Of a DNA stretch of 64,000 bases, positions 7,740 through 16,050 are shown piece after piece. The notes under the pieces are model-generated. The model was not told where the DNA came from and did no database searches. It saw nothing but the letters and a program-made list of their open reading frames with translations. The stretch spans positions 71,592 to 135,591 of the forward strand of contig JAEYPR010000021.1 of NCBI GenBank assembly GCA_023410535.1, given 5' to 3'. Positions within the stretch are counted from its first letter, which is position 1, and every line of letters begins with the position of its first letter. Origin of the DNA: Bacillota bacterium (lineage in GTDB: Bacteria > Bacillota > UBA4882 > UBA8346). Made by a program: the position numbers and the translations under genes.

Positions 7740-8807
7740 ATGAAATTACGCATTTACTTTTTGCTTGGATTATTATGGCTCGTCGCAACCGGAGGGGTAT
7801 TGGCAGAAGCTCCGGAGGATTTGACTTCGCCGGCGCCGGATTTGCTGGTGATTCAACCCTTGGCGTCGGGTTTAGCCGGGACCGAGACCCGTCTTTTACC
7901 AAATAATGTCGATATCTGGGCGGGTGATTGGGCGCCTAATGGAAAATCAATGGTCTATTCGGGAAAGATGCAAGGCGAAGAAAGCACGAAGATGCGGATT
8001 TGGTATTGGGCCTTGGATCCGATTGCCAACCCGGTGCCGTTGACCAATACCGATCAATTAATTGATTATTCGCCGCGTTGGTCGCCGGACGGATCGAAAT
8101 TGGTGTTGGTGCGGCGGAGTTTGGGAAAGCCGGCCAATAGTCCGGTAAATTCGTCGCTTTGGCTCAAGGATGTTCCGGAAGGCGGCGGCCGTCAGTTGAC
8201 CAATGGCCCGGAAGACCGTGATCCTTCCTGGTCGCCCGATGGCACGCAGATTGTTTTTAGCCGTTCGCAAGGTCCTTACCGCGCGCAACTGTGGATTGTC
8301 AATGTAGCCGACGGCAGTTGCCGGGTATTGGCCGGAGCGGAGAACGAGTTGTTAAATACGCCGGTTTGGGGCAAAAACGGACAGATCTATTATACCAAAA
8401 TGACGCCGGCGCCCAAGACGGTGACCTTTAATAATCAAAGTTATCAAGTGATGGATTTCGGCAAAGGAAGCATCTGGTCGATCAATCCCAATGATAAATT
8501 GGCCCAACCGGTACAGGTTGACGAATATGACAACCGGATTCCGGCGATATCCCCGGATGGTCGTTGGTTGGCTTTTGTTTCGAGCCGGTCAACCACGAAA
8601 GAGGGGAATGGCAAGTTCGATCGGGGCAGCCTTTTTCTGAAAAATTTGAATACGGGCACTGTCTACTATGTCACCAATAAAGTCGGTTTAGTCGGCGGAT
8701 CGATCAGTTGGACGCCGGATGGCCGGAAGATCGGTTTTTTCACCTACCGCAGCATTCGCCCGGCGGTCTGGGTTATTACCTTGCCAACCGCGTTGCCAGC
8801 GAAATAA
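7740..8807 (+). CDS. Secreted TolB-like beta-propeller protein
   Basis: The 355-aa protein has a cleavable signal peptide (about 1-22, ending 'GGVLAEA') and repeated PD40/WD40-like blades: 'YSPRWSPDGSKLVLV', 'RDPSWSPDGTQIVFS', 'PAISPDGRWLAFVSS' and 'ISWTPDGRKIGFF'. This is the C-terminal propeller architecture of TolB without its N-terminal domain. In diderm bacteria such proteins work in the periplasm; here no Tol-Pal partner genes are adjacent, so the function is open. An AAAAAGGAAGG ribosome binding site precedes ATG 7740. The gene is monocistronic. Confidence 0.82.
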   Translation: MKLRIYFLLGLLWLVATGGVLAEAPEDLTSPAPDLLVIQPLASGLAGTETRLLPNNVDIWAGDWAPNGKSMVYSGKMQGEESTKMRIWYWALDPIANPVPLTNTDQLIDYSPRWSPDGSKLVLVRRSLGKPANSPVNSSLWLKDVPEGGGRQLTNGPEDRDPSWSPDGTQIVFSRSQGPYRAQLWIVNVADGSCRVLAGAENELLNTPVWGKNGQIYYTKMTPAPKTVTFNNQSYQVMDFGKGSIWSINPNDKLAQPVQVDEYDNRIPAISPDGRWLAFVSSRSTTKEGNGKFDRGSLFLKNLNTGTVYYVTNKVGLVGGSISWTPDGRKIGFFTYRSIRPAVWVITLPTALPAK

Positions 8808-8984
8808 ATCGCTTGGGTAACAGTCCATTACCCTTCTTCGGACGCTCATCAAACCGGGGAGGGGTTTTTATTTTTTCAATTTTTTACGGGAGTTCGAATA
8901 ATTGATCAAAAAATTACCAAATTGAGGATTAAGCGCTGAAAAGGAGGAAAATACTATCATTTAGCGAAGTATTATGACAAACAT

Positions 8985-9014
8985 TATAATGAAAGAGATC
9001 GTTTCCGCGATCTC
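8985..9014 (+). promoter_or_regulatory. Promoter -10 and operator-like palindrome of the FadR-type gene
   Basis: TATAAT at 8985-8990 has no good -35. It is followed at the expected transcription start by the palindrome GAGATCG-N6-CGATCTC (8995-9014), just before the ribosome binding site. GntR/FadR regulators commonly bind such palindromes at their own promoter; autoregulation is inferred. Confidence 0.5.
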
Positions 9015-9027
9015 ACGGGGTGATTAA

Positions 9028-9708
9028 TTGTTTCAACCGATCCATGCCAGCACCGTCGTGCAACAGATTATCGAAAAAATAACGCAGTCATTGATCAGGG
9101 GCGAACTAAAACCGGGCGACCGCTTGCCGCCGGAACCTGAACTCGCGGCGCAGCTTGGCGTCAGCCGGACCTCGCTTCGGGAAGCTTTAAAAACCTTGGG
9201 TGGATTGGGTGTTTTGGTAGCGAAAAAACGCGGCGGTACCTTTATTGCCACCTCCGGTTCGCAGTCCATGCTCGATCCGTTAATCTTTAATCTGATTATT
9301 GAAAAAGGCTCGCGGGACGAACTCTTTGAACTCCGGGTATTATTGGAAGTTGATGCGGTTGAGCTTGCCATGAACAAAGCGTCCGTCCAAGATCTGGCCG
9401 ATCTGGAGAAGGCTTTGAAAAAGTTCGAGGAAAATCTCCCGGGTGGCGACGTTAAGCTACTGGCCGATCTTGACCTGCAATTTCACTTGAAGGTCTTGGA
9501 GATGTCCAAAAACGATTCCTTCATCCGGATCAGCAAAGTGGTCATGCAACTGTTCGCATCACCGATCGAAAAGACCATTCACCAAATTGGCCCGGAACAA
9601 GTATTGATTAATCATCGCGCCTTACATCAGGCAATGGTCGATCGCGATTTGCTCCGCGCTAAAGAACATATCATTAAATCGTTTGAGAGTTCGCGGCAGT
9701 TTCTATAA
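9028..9708 (+). CDS. GntR/FadR-family transcriptional regulator
   Basis: The 226-aa protein has an N-terminal winged helix-turn-helix (about 8-75) with the GntR signature 'GELKPGDRLPPEPELAAQLG' followed by 'SRTSLREALKTLGGLGVL'. A C-terminal all-helical FCD ligand domain (about 90-220) holds the metal/ligand residues expected for FadR-like members (an Asp in 'ADLDLQFHLKV', His in 'NHRALHQAM'). The TTG start at 9028 is preceded by GGGGTGA. FCD regulators usually sense carboxylic acids; no metabolic operon is adjacent, so the effector is unknown. A palindrome at the promoter suggests autoregulation. Confidence 0.9.
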   Translation: MFQPIHASTVVQQIIEKITQSLIRGELKPGDRLPPEPELAAQLGVSRTSLREALKTLGGLGVLVAKKRGGTFIATSGSQSMLDPLIFNLIIEKGSRDELFELRVLLEVDAVELAMNKASVQDLADLEKALKKFEENLPGGDVKLLADLDLQFHLKVLEMSKNDSFIRISKVVMQLFASPIEKTIHQIGPEQVLINHRALHQAMVDRDLLRAKEHIIKSFESSRQFL

Positions 9709-9767
9709 TTGTTTTAAAAAACCCTAGCGGTCATTACAGGGTAAAGGAAGAATTGATTCAATGAAAA

Positions 9768-9803
9768 TAAAAAGCGCTGTTTCTGCAGAGACAGCGCTTT
9801 ATT
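9768..9803. terminator. Bidirectional terminator between convergent genes
   Basis: AAAGCGCTGT / ACAGCGCTTT hairpin (9771-9800) flanked by A-rich and T-rich sequence. It serves the FadR-type gene (+) and the DUF4015 gene (-). Confidence 0.75.
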
Positions 9804-9817
9804 GCGTCGATGTCAGG

Positions 9818-10993
9818 TTATTGATATTTCTGCAATTGATAGCGGCAGCTGGGATTCCAAAAGATCCACTCTTTAGCGCCGGCGGCTTCAACCGCTTGGA
9901 TTTGTTTCTGAATTTCGGTCCGACCATAATGAGCGCCTAAACTGAAATCTTGCAACCAGGGGCGGAGCAGGGTGGTGGTGTTTCCGGCTTTCTCTAAACG
10001 CTTCTGGGCGTCGCTGACGGCATGAAAAACGGTGTCGTAGGGATTGAGATTGGGGTTTTTCAACCCAAAGTTGCCGGGACCGTAATGCGATGGATAGACC
10101 ATCGGACAGACCACGTCAACACTGCTGATAATCTTCTCATACTGCTGGCCGATGCCTTGATCATCTTCCACGCTGGTGGTAAGACCGAAAATATCGGCTG
10201 AGATTGGGATATTGTAGGGTTTCAGTTGAGCGCGGGCATACTGTAAGAAGTCGCGGATTACGTCTTGTTTAAGCTGTCCGGCGCTGAACGGATAGACACA
10301 ACGTTTGATATCGCCATCGCTGGTAAAACGGACATAATCGAATTGAATCTCTTGGAAGCCCAAGTCAATCGCTTCTTTAGCAATTTCGATAATATAATCC
10401 CAATAGGCCTTATTATTTGGATCGACCCAATGCAGGCCCTTCCGGTCTGACCATAATCCGCCGGCGCTGTCGCGGACCGCCCACTCCGATTTGTGTTGGG
10501 CCAAAAACGGATCTTTAAAAACGACAATCCGGGCGATGGGGAAGATCTGATGTTGCCGCAAGGTGTCCAATAATTTTTGGGGATTGCCGATTTTTCGTTC
10601 CGCGGCGCCAAGGGTCTGTACTAAGGGCACTTTGGAATTGTAACTTAGGGTTCCGGTATCATCTTTCACGTCGATAACCAGGGAATTAACTGAGGTTTGG
10701 TTAATAAAGGCGACAGTCTCGTCCAACCATTTGCTGGAGCCGGCCATCCAACCGGTCGCATAGATTCCTTTGATAGATTCGGGTTTTGGCCAAGCTACCG
10801 GCTTTGGTTGCGGAGTGGCGACTGCGGGGGCTGGAACTGGTGTTGCTTTTGTACGTTTCAGATGATTGGAAGGTGATGAATTTGGAATCACCAGGGAAGA
10901 AGCGGCCGGGGTTAAGGTTAGCCAGGAAATCAGCAGTACCACCGGAATCAACAAAAGAAGCCAATATTTGTTTGCCAACGAATCCACCCTCAT
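9818..10993 (-). CDS. Putative glycoside hydrolase (DUF4015 family)
   Basis: The 391-aa secreted or anchored protein has a hydrophobic N-terminal segment (about 10-32), a Pro/Ala/Lys-rich linker (about 45-75) and a TIM-barrel-like DUF4015 domain. The domain starts at 'KGIYATGWMAGS' and includes 'LVIDVKDDTGTLSYNS', 'FPIARIVVFKDP', 'GFQEIQFDYVRFTSDG' and 'CPMVYPSHYGPG', with the acidic residues typical of glycosidase active sites. The substrate is not known and is presumably an envelope or spore glycan. The start is behind a GGGTGG site. Confidence 0.85.
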   Translation of the reverse strand: MRVDSLANKYWLLLLIPVVLLISWLTLTPAASSLVIPNSSPSNHLKRTKATPVPAPAVATPQPKPVAWPKPESIKGIYATGWMAGSSKWLDETVAFINQTSVNSLVIDVKDDTGTLSYNSKVPLVQTLGAAERKIGNPQKLLDTLRQHQIFPIARIVVFKDPFLAQHKSEWAVRDSAGGLWSDRKGLHWVDPNNKAYWDYIIEIAKEAIDLGFQEIQFDYVRFTSDGDIKRCVYPFSAGQLKQDVIRDFLQYARAQLKPYNIPISADIFGLTTSVEDDQGIGQQYEKIISSVDVVCPMVYPSHYGPGNFGLKNPNLNPYDTVFHAVSDAQKRLEKAGNTTTLLRPWLQDFSLGAHYGRTEIQKQIQAVEAAGAKEWIFWNPSCRYQLQKYQ

Positions 10994-11554
10994 TGTAAGA
11001 TTTTTTGAGAGAATTCGTCACATTTTTGAATGATACCTGCAGAAATTGATTGGAAATTGCAATTTTTTCTGAGAATGCCGAATGAATCAAAAATATACGA
11101 AAACCAACAAACTTATAAAATTATTCCAAATGAATGATTGATAATATAAATCCGATTAATTGGACGGGGCTGTGAGATCAAATTGACCGGGCTTGGCTAC
11201 GGTGGATGGTAGGCAAAGTTTGCGGTAAGAAGTTTGCAATTATGGTGGATAGCAATTATAATTAAAGTGTTCGTGTGAATTTTTGCAGAACGTTTCGTTG
11301 GGGAATTGCATTCTGCAATTTACAATGCCCGCTTTTCTCCGGGCGAATCGCGCTAAGTTGCAAAAAAAATTTCAACGAATTTTCCCATCCGTAAAGCGAG
11401 GGCGGTATTATTGCAACGTAAGAATGAAGGTAATATATCGCTACGCAAGACGGTTAACAACATTTTGTGCGGTATAATACATAGTTTCCGAATGAGTCGT
11501 TAGGATTTCCCGGGATGTCCCGCCGAACAATCGTCATGAGAGGAATGAAATCTC
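10994..11554. other. 560-bp divergent intergenic region
   Basis: AT-rich stretch between the minus-strand DUF4015 gene and the plus-strand glycosyltransferase. A TATAAT (11473-11478) about 95 bases before the glycosyltransferase could be its -10, but no convincing -35 is present. No ORF, repeat or RNA is recognised. Confidence 0.5.
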
Positions 11555-11566
11555 CTGAAAAAAATC

Positions 11567-12691
11567 ATGATCATTTATGCCGACAGCGGCGCCGGTCACC
11601 GCCGGGCTGCCGAAGCATTGTATCAAGTTGCCGGAAAGACCTTTCCCGATGCCGAAATCCGGTTGTTTGACATCTTAGAATACACGACCGCGGTTTTTCG
11701 TAAAACGTATCCCCGGACGTATCTTTTGATGGTTAATCATTGTCCCTGGCTATGGGGATTGTTTTATCATTCGCTCGATTACCGGGTTTCGGACCGGGTG
11801 GCCCGCCGTTTCCGGCGGGTGACCAACGCCAAGCATTGCCAGGCCTTTGAACAATATATCTTGGCCGAACAGCCGGATCTGGTTTTAACGACCCATTTTC
11901 TACCCAATGAAGTGATTACCCATTTAAAACGGAAACATGGGTTTAAAACGTTTTTGGCAACTTGCATTACCGATTATTACCCCCATGAATTCTGGCGGGA
12001 TGACGGGGTTGATATTTATTTTACGCCGCATGAGGACCTAACCCCGACGTTGTTGGAGATGGGGATCCCGGCTGGAGCGATCTACCCGTCGGGAATTCCG
12101 ATTGACCCGGTGTTCCGGGCGGCGCTGGACCGGAACGCGATCCGGCAAAAGTTAAACTTGACTGATATGCCCACGGTTTTAGTGGCAAGCGGAGGGTTCG
12201 GGGTAGGACCGGTCGAAGAGTTGGTGACCGAGATTGAGCAGGTTGAACGGTCATTGCAAGTCTTGGTGATTTGCGGTAAAAACGATGACCTGAAAGAAAA
12301 GTTGACGGCGGCGACGATCGCTTCGCGCCACCGGTTTGCGATTTTTGGATTTGTCAATAACATGCACGAGCTAATGAGCGTCAGCGATGTGATGATCTCT
12401 AAATCGGGCGGGCTGACCTCGACCGAAGCGATGGCCAAAGGACTACCGTTAATCGTTTTATACCCCATTCCGGGTCAGGAGTCCGGCAATTGCGAGTTTC
12501 TTTCACGCCACGGCGCCGGTTTGGAAGTCGCGAATCCCCGTCAAGCCCGCGAAGCGTTGGAGCATTTGTTTGAGCATCCGCATGAGTTGCTGCAAATCCG
12601 GGATAATATGAGCAGGTTGGGGCGGCCGGAAGCGGCCCGCGAGATCGTAGAGTATTTGGCGAAAATCACCAAACAGGTTGAAAGTCGGTGA
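11567..12691 (+). CDS. MGDG synthase/UgtP-like glycosyltransferase (GT28 family)
   Basis: The 374-aa protein resembles processive diacylglycerol glucosyltransferases, which transfer sugar from UDP-hexose to membrane diacylglycerol. The acceptor-side signature 'YADSGAGHRRAAEAL' is at the N-terminus, a 'THFLPNEVITHLKRKH' segment follows, and the nucleotide-sugar signature is 'MISKSGGLTSTEAMAKGLPLIV'. The ATG at 11567 lies 22 bases from AGAGGA; an in-frame CTG at 11555 is 10 bases from it and would add 'MKKI', so the true start may be 11555. It overlaps the next gene by 4 bases (GTGA). The exact acceptor is unproven. Confidence 0.85.
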   Translation: MIIYADSGAGHRRAAEALYQVAGKTFPDAEIRLFDILEYTTAVFRKTYPRTYLLMVNHCPWLWGLFYHSLDYRVSDRVARRFRRVTNAKHCQAFEQYILAEQPDLVLTTHFLPNEVITHLKRKHGFKTFLATCITDYYPHEFWRDDGVDIYFTPHEDLTPTLLEMGIPAGAIYPSGIPIDPVFRAALDRNAIRQKLNLTDMPTVLVASGGFGVGPVEELVTEIEQVERSLQVLVICGKNDDLKEKLTAATIASRHRFAIFGFVNNMHELMSVSDVMISKSGGLTSTEAMAKGLPLIVLYPIPGQESGNCEFLSRHGAGLEVANPRQAREALEHLFEHPHELLQIRDNMSRLGRPEAAREIVEYLAKITKQVESR

Positions 12692-12972
12692 CGATAGTGG
12701 AATTTCAAGCATTGATCGTACGGTTAAACGAACTATATCGTAAATCAAAATCCGGCGGTTTAAGCCCGGCCGAATTGACGGAACGGGATGCGTTGCGCCG
12801 GGAATACCTGGGCTCGATTCGGAATCAGGTTCAAAATTCGCTGGGACAGATCAAGATCGTTGACGAACAGGGCAATGAAGTAACGCCGCAACGCCGCCGC
12901 CACCACCATCACGGTCATGAATGTGAATGTCATCAATGTAATTGCGACGGTTCCCATCATCATGAACATTAA
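12688..12972 (+). CDS. DUF896 protein with a His/Cys-rich C-terminal tail
   Basis: The 94-aa protein has a DUF896 (YnzC/YneF-like) core at about 5-60: 'LIVRLNELYRKSKSGGLSPA', then 'ELTERDALRREYL' and 'SIRNQVQNSL'. The family is small, helical and of unknown function in Bacillota. After a basic linker the last 23 residues contain ten His and four Cys (Cys79, 81, 84, 86 among His72-75, 77, 82, 90-92, 94), a likely metal-binding tail. The GTG start overlaps the stop of the glycosyltransferase gene, so translation is probably coupled. A hairpin terminator follows 18 bases downstream. Confidence 0.88.
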   Translation: MTIVEFQALIVRLNELYRKSKSGGLSPAELTERDALRREYLGSIRNQVQNSLGQIKIVDEQGNEVTPQRRRHHHHGHECECHQCNCDGSHHHEH

Positions 12973-12990
12973 GCGCAAACTGCAATACGG

Positions 12991-13019
12991 ACTGGCTTCC
13001 AAAAGGGCCAGTTTTTCTT
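12991..13019 (+). terminator. Rho-independent terminator after the DUF896 gene
   Basis: ACTGGC ... GCCAGT stem followed by TTTTTCTTTT. Confidence 0.75.
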
Positions 13020-13048
13020 TTGGGGTTACGGTTAGAATTTTCACTCCG

Positions 13049-13076
13049 TTGACTTCAGTCGCTAGCAGGTTATAGT
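13049..13076 (+). promoter_or_regulatory. Probable sigma-A promoter of dnaB
   Basis: TTGACT (13049-13054), 16-bp spacer, TATAGT (13071-13076), about 125 bases upstream of the dnaB start. Confidence 0.55.
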
Positions 13077-13200
13077 GAGAAAATACCGAATTATATGAAG
13101 TCATCGTTCGCGTCGGTGATGATAATTACGTAATAGGAAATATGTCGCGATCACAGCGCAAATATTTGGTGCGACATCGATCGATAAATGGAGGACAGCA

Positions 13201-14544
13201 ATGAGTATTGGCTCGATCAGTGAAAGAATCCCCCCGCAAAATATTGACGCCGAGCGGTCCACGCTTGGTTCGATGTTTTTGGAGAAAGAAGCCATTGAAA
13301 AAGGACTGGAACTTTTACGAGCGGGAGATTTCTACCGCGAAGCCCACCGGATGCTTTTCGAGGTCGTGCAACACCTGCACGGCCATGGTGAACCGGTCGA
13401 TATCATCACTGTTTCCGAAGAATTAAAAAGCCGGAATATGCTTGAAAAAGTCGGCGGGATCCCTTACTTGACCCAGCTGGCCAATGCGGTGCCTACCGCC
13501 GCCAATATTGAATACTATGCCAAAATTGTGGCTGAAAAATCGTTGTTGCGGTCGATTATCAACACCGCCACCGAAATCGTGCGCCAGGGGTTTGAAGGCG
13601 CCGAAGAAGTGGATGCGATCTTAGACGACGCCGAGAAACAGATCTTTCAGATTGCTCAGAAACGGCATATTAAGGGTTATGTCAGCTTGAAAAGCATCCT
13701 GATTCAGACGTTTGAACGGATTGAACACCTCTATGAAAACCGGGGCAGTGTGACCGGGATCGGGACCGGTTTTGAAGATCTGAACCGGATGACCGCCGGT
13801 TTACAGCCTTCGGACCTGATTATCTTAGCCGCCCGGCCTAGTATGGGGAAAACGACTTTCGCCTTGAACATCGCCCGGCATGTCGCGGTTGAAGAGAAAA
13901 TTCCGGTCATTGTGTTTAGTTTGGAAATGTCCAAGGAGCAATTGGCGTTGAAACTGCTCTGCTCCGAAGCGGGCGTCGACAACCAGCGGATCCGGACCGG
14001 CGCGTTACGCGACGAGGACTGGCCGCGGCTTTCCCACGCTTTGGGCAAGTTATCCGATTCCACGCTTTATATTGACGATACTCCCGGCGTGACGGTTTTT
14101 GATATCCGGGCCAAAGCCCGCCGGATCAAAGCCGAAGGAGGCTTGGGGTTGATTGTCATCGACTATTTGCAATTGATGCAATCCCGGGGCAAATCCGAGA
14201 ACCGCCAGCAAGAGGTCTCGGAGATCTCCCGATCACTGAAGGCGCTGGCCCGCGAATTGGAAGTGCCGGTGATCTCCTTATCCCAGCTCTCGCGGGCGGT
14301 TGAACAACGGACTGACAAAACGCCGTCCCTCGCCGACTTGCGTGAATCGGGTTCATTGGAGCAAGACGCCGACATCGTCGCCTTCCTCTATCGTGAAGAT
14401 TATTATAATAAAGAAACCGAAAAGAAAGGCGTTACCGATCTGATCATTGCCAAACACCGTAACGGACCGGTCGGCAACGTCGAGTTGCTATTCCAGAAGG
14501 AGTACAGCCGCTTCGTGGGTTTGGACCGGCAGCATCAGATGTAA
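13201..14544 (+). CDS. dnaB: Replicative DNA helicase DnaB
   Basis: Hexameric 5'-3' helicase that unwinds DNA at the replication fork. The 447-aa length is normal and no intein is present. The N-terminal primase-interacting domain ('PPQNIDAERSTLGSMF') is followed by the RecA-like domain with Walker A 'RPSMGKTT' (212-219), Walker B 'LIVIDYLQLMQ', and the C-terminal 'SQLSRAVEQR' and 'DLRESGSLEQDAD' motifs. AATGGAGGACAGCA precedes the ATG. Unlike many Bacillota it is not next to rplI; it stands alone behind its own promoter. Confidence 0.97.
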   Translation: MSIGSISERIPPQNIDAERSTLGSMFLEKEAIEKGLELLRAGDFYREAHRMLFEVVQHLHGHGEPVDIITVSEELKSRNMLEKVGGIPYLTQLANAVPTAANIEYYAKIVAEKSLLRSIINTATEIVRQGFEGAEEVDAILDDAEKQIFQIAQKRHIKGYVSLKSILIQTFERIEHLYENRGSVTGIGTGFEDLNRMTAGLQPSDLIILAARPSMGKTTFALNIARHVAVEEKIPVIVFSLEMSKEQLALKLLCSEAGVDNQRIRTGALRDEDWPRLSHALGKLSDSTLYIDDTPGVTVFDIRAKARRIKAEGGLGLIVIDYLQLMQSRGKSENRQQEVSEISRSLKALARELEVPVISLSQLSRAVEQRTDKTPSLADLRESGSLEQDADIVAFLYREDYYNKETEKKGVTDLIIAKHRNGPVGNVELLFQKEYSRFVGLDRQHQM

Positions 14545-14820
14545 TGGCAAAGATTTTTGTTGCTTTTGGGGGTTTAAAAGTTCGTCCATTTTGAATATTG
14601 ATGGTTAATTTATAAATTCCGGCGCTTGTTTTGCTAATTCTACTGCTTGGATGTGGTTTTTTGCTCCCTGGATCTCGAATTCCGGTGGGTCAATTTTGCA
14701 TTGGGGTTCCCGGATTTTATATTATGGTTCCTGAATTTAGATTTTGAATCCTGTTTTATTATTTTACGGTTCTTAAATAATGTTTTTAGCCATTAATTAT
14801 TGTTTTTTTGCCAAAAATCC
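14545..14820. other. T-rich noncoding stretch after dnaB
   Basis: About 270 bases of low-complexity, T-rich sequence with loosely repeated GGTTCC.GAATTT-like words (14706-14790). No ORF or known RNA is recognised; it could be decayed sequence. Confidence 0.4.
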
Positions 14821-14853
14821 CCACAACAGAGTTTGTTGTGAGGATTTTTTGTA
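14815..14853. terminator. Terminator at the 3' end of the first porin-like gene
   Basis: AATCCCCACAACA-GAGT-TTGTTGTGAGGATT hairpin (one mismatch) flanked by T-runs on both strands; positioned to end the minus-strand gene and any dnaB read-through. Confidence 0.75.
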
Positions 14854-14863
14854 TATTTATTAA

Positions 14864-15871
14864 TTATTTAATACTCATATCCCAACGGATGTATGCGATT
14901 CCATCTTCGTCGGCATCGTTGTTTTTAAATTGATAGATCAATTTTAAGGCATGATCGTCGTTAATGGTGATTTTGGCTTTGGCATAAAGGTAAGGGTCGT
15001 CAATACCTTTGGCCTTGGTAACCTGGAAGCCGGCCCGGACTTGTTCGGTGAACGAATAGAGGATATTGGCGTCGATCCCATAATCTTGATTGTCGCCGTC
15101 ATAATTGGCGGAACGGTAGCGGACTTCGGCGCCAAGTTTGTCAAAAGTTCCGGTGACGCCCAAGTTATAGTCGAATTCTTTATCGTAAGCGGTCAGCGCG
15201 CCGCCAACGACATAGTTCTCATTGAGCCGATAATTGGCGGCCAAATCCAGAATGGGGTCGTCGGAGATGAATTGGTTCAATGGCCCGATCATATCGTCAT
15301 TGGGGATTAACAATTGGCCATAAACCTTCAAGTTGTCGGTGAAGTATTTGAAATCGAGGTCGTAATCAACAATCCCGCTGTCATCTTTCGCAAAACGTTT
15401 GGTCAGATCGCCGGAGAGCGCGTAATCGACACTGGCGGCGATATAGCCTTTGTCTCCCCCAAACGCATAACGATAACCCGGGGAGATAATTCCTTGGGTG
15501 TCCCCGTCGTGGTCGGCATAGTCAACCCCGACAAACAAACCGATATCAAATAAATAGCTGCCTTGGAACGAAGTTACGGTATCATCGTCAAAATAATTTA
15601 GATTGGCGAAATGCTGGTCGTTTTGATAATACTCAATCCCCCAGTAACTGTCGTTCTTGGGAAATAGGGCCCGGACCGTAGCGCCCGGGCTGTCCTTGTC
15701 AATGGTATACCATCCGTCAAATGATAAACCGTTGAATTGGGGCGCCACGAAACCGTTGTTCAGATAGTAGTTGGTAAAGTCGCCGGTGAAGTTGTGGACT
15801 GCCGCCAGGGTATTGCCCGGGAACAGCAGCGTCAGGGTTAACAGCAGGGTCAGTAAGATCAACCGTTTCAT
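14864..15871 (-). CDS. Secreted beta-barrel (porin-like) protein
   Basis: The 335-aa protein has a clear signal peptide (about 1-24, 'MKRLILLTLLLTLTLLFPGN', then 'TLAA'). The rest is alternating short amphipathic strands rich in Tyr, Asp, Gly and Asn, such as 'NYVVGGALTAYDKEFDYNLG' and 'LGAEVRYRSANYDGD', the pattern of an outer-membrane barrel. It ends '...AYIRWDMSIK', not the classical aromatic terminus. The ATG at 15871 is chosen because AGGAGGAAAGAGT sits directly upstream and the signal peptide follows; a longer in-frame ORF upstream has no such support. The neighbouring porin shares the strand. Family name not recognised; barrel role inferred. Confidence 0.7.
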   Translation of the reverse strand: MKRLILLTLLLTLTLLFPGNTLAAVHNFTGDFTNYYLNNGFVAPQFNGLSFDGWYTIDKDSPGATVRALFPKNDSYWGIEYYQNDQHFANLNYFDDDTVTSFQGSYLFDIGLFVGVDYADHDGDTQGIISPGYRYAFGGDKGYIAASVDYALSGDLTKRFAKDDSGIVDYDLDFKYFTDNLKVYGQLLIPNDDMIGPLNQFISDDPILDLAANYRLNENYVVGGALTAYDKEFDYNLGVTGTFDKLGAEVRYRSANYDGDNQDYGIDANILYSFTEQVRAGFQVTKAKGIDDPYLYAKAKITINDDHALKLIYQFKNNDADEDGIAYIRWDMSIK

Positions 15872-16008
15872 ACTCTTTCCTCCTATTCCGAATTGTTGAG
15901 CTTGTCGCGCAACGTTAGATTGAGGAGTGGGCGTGTTTCCTCCTCGGTAGTAACTGTATGCGGAATAGAGAGGGAATATATCCATTAAAGAATTACAGCA
16001 ATAAAGAA

Positions 16009-16041
16009 AAAGAGCCGCCCATTCGGGCGGCTCTTTTTGAG
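16009..16041 (-). terminator. Terminator of the second porin gene
   Basis: AAAGAGCCGCCC-ATTC-GGGCGGCTCTTT hairpin; on the minus strand it is followed by a T-rich tail, just after the porin stop. Confidence 0.85.
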
Positions 16042-16050
16042 TTAAATAAC

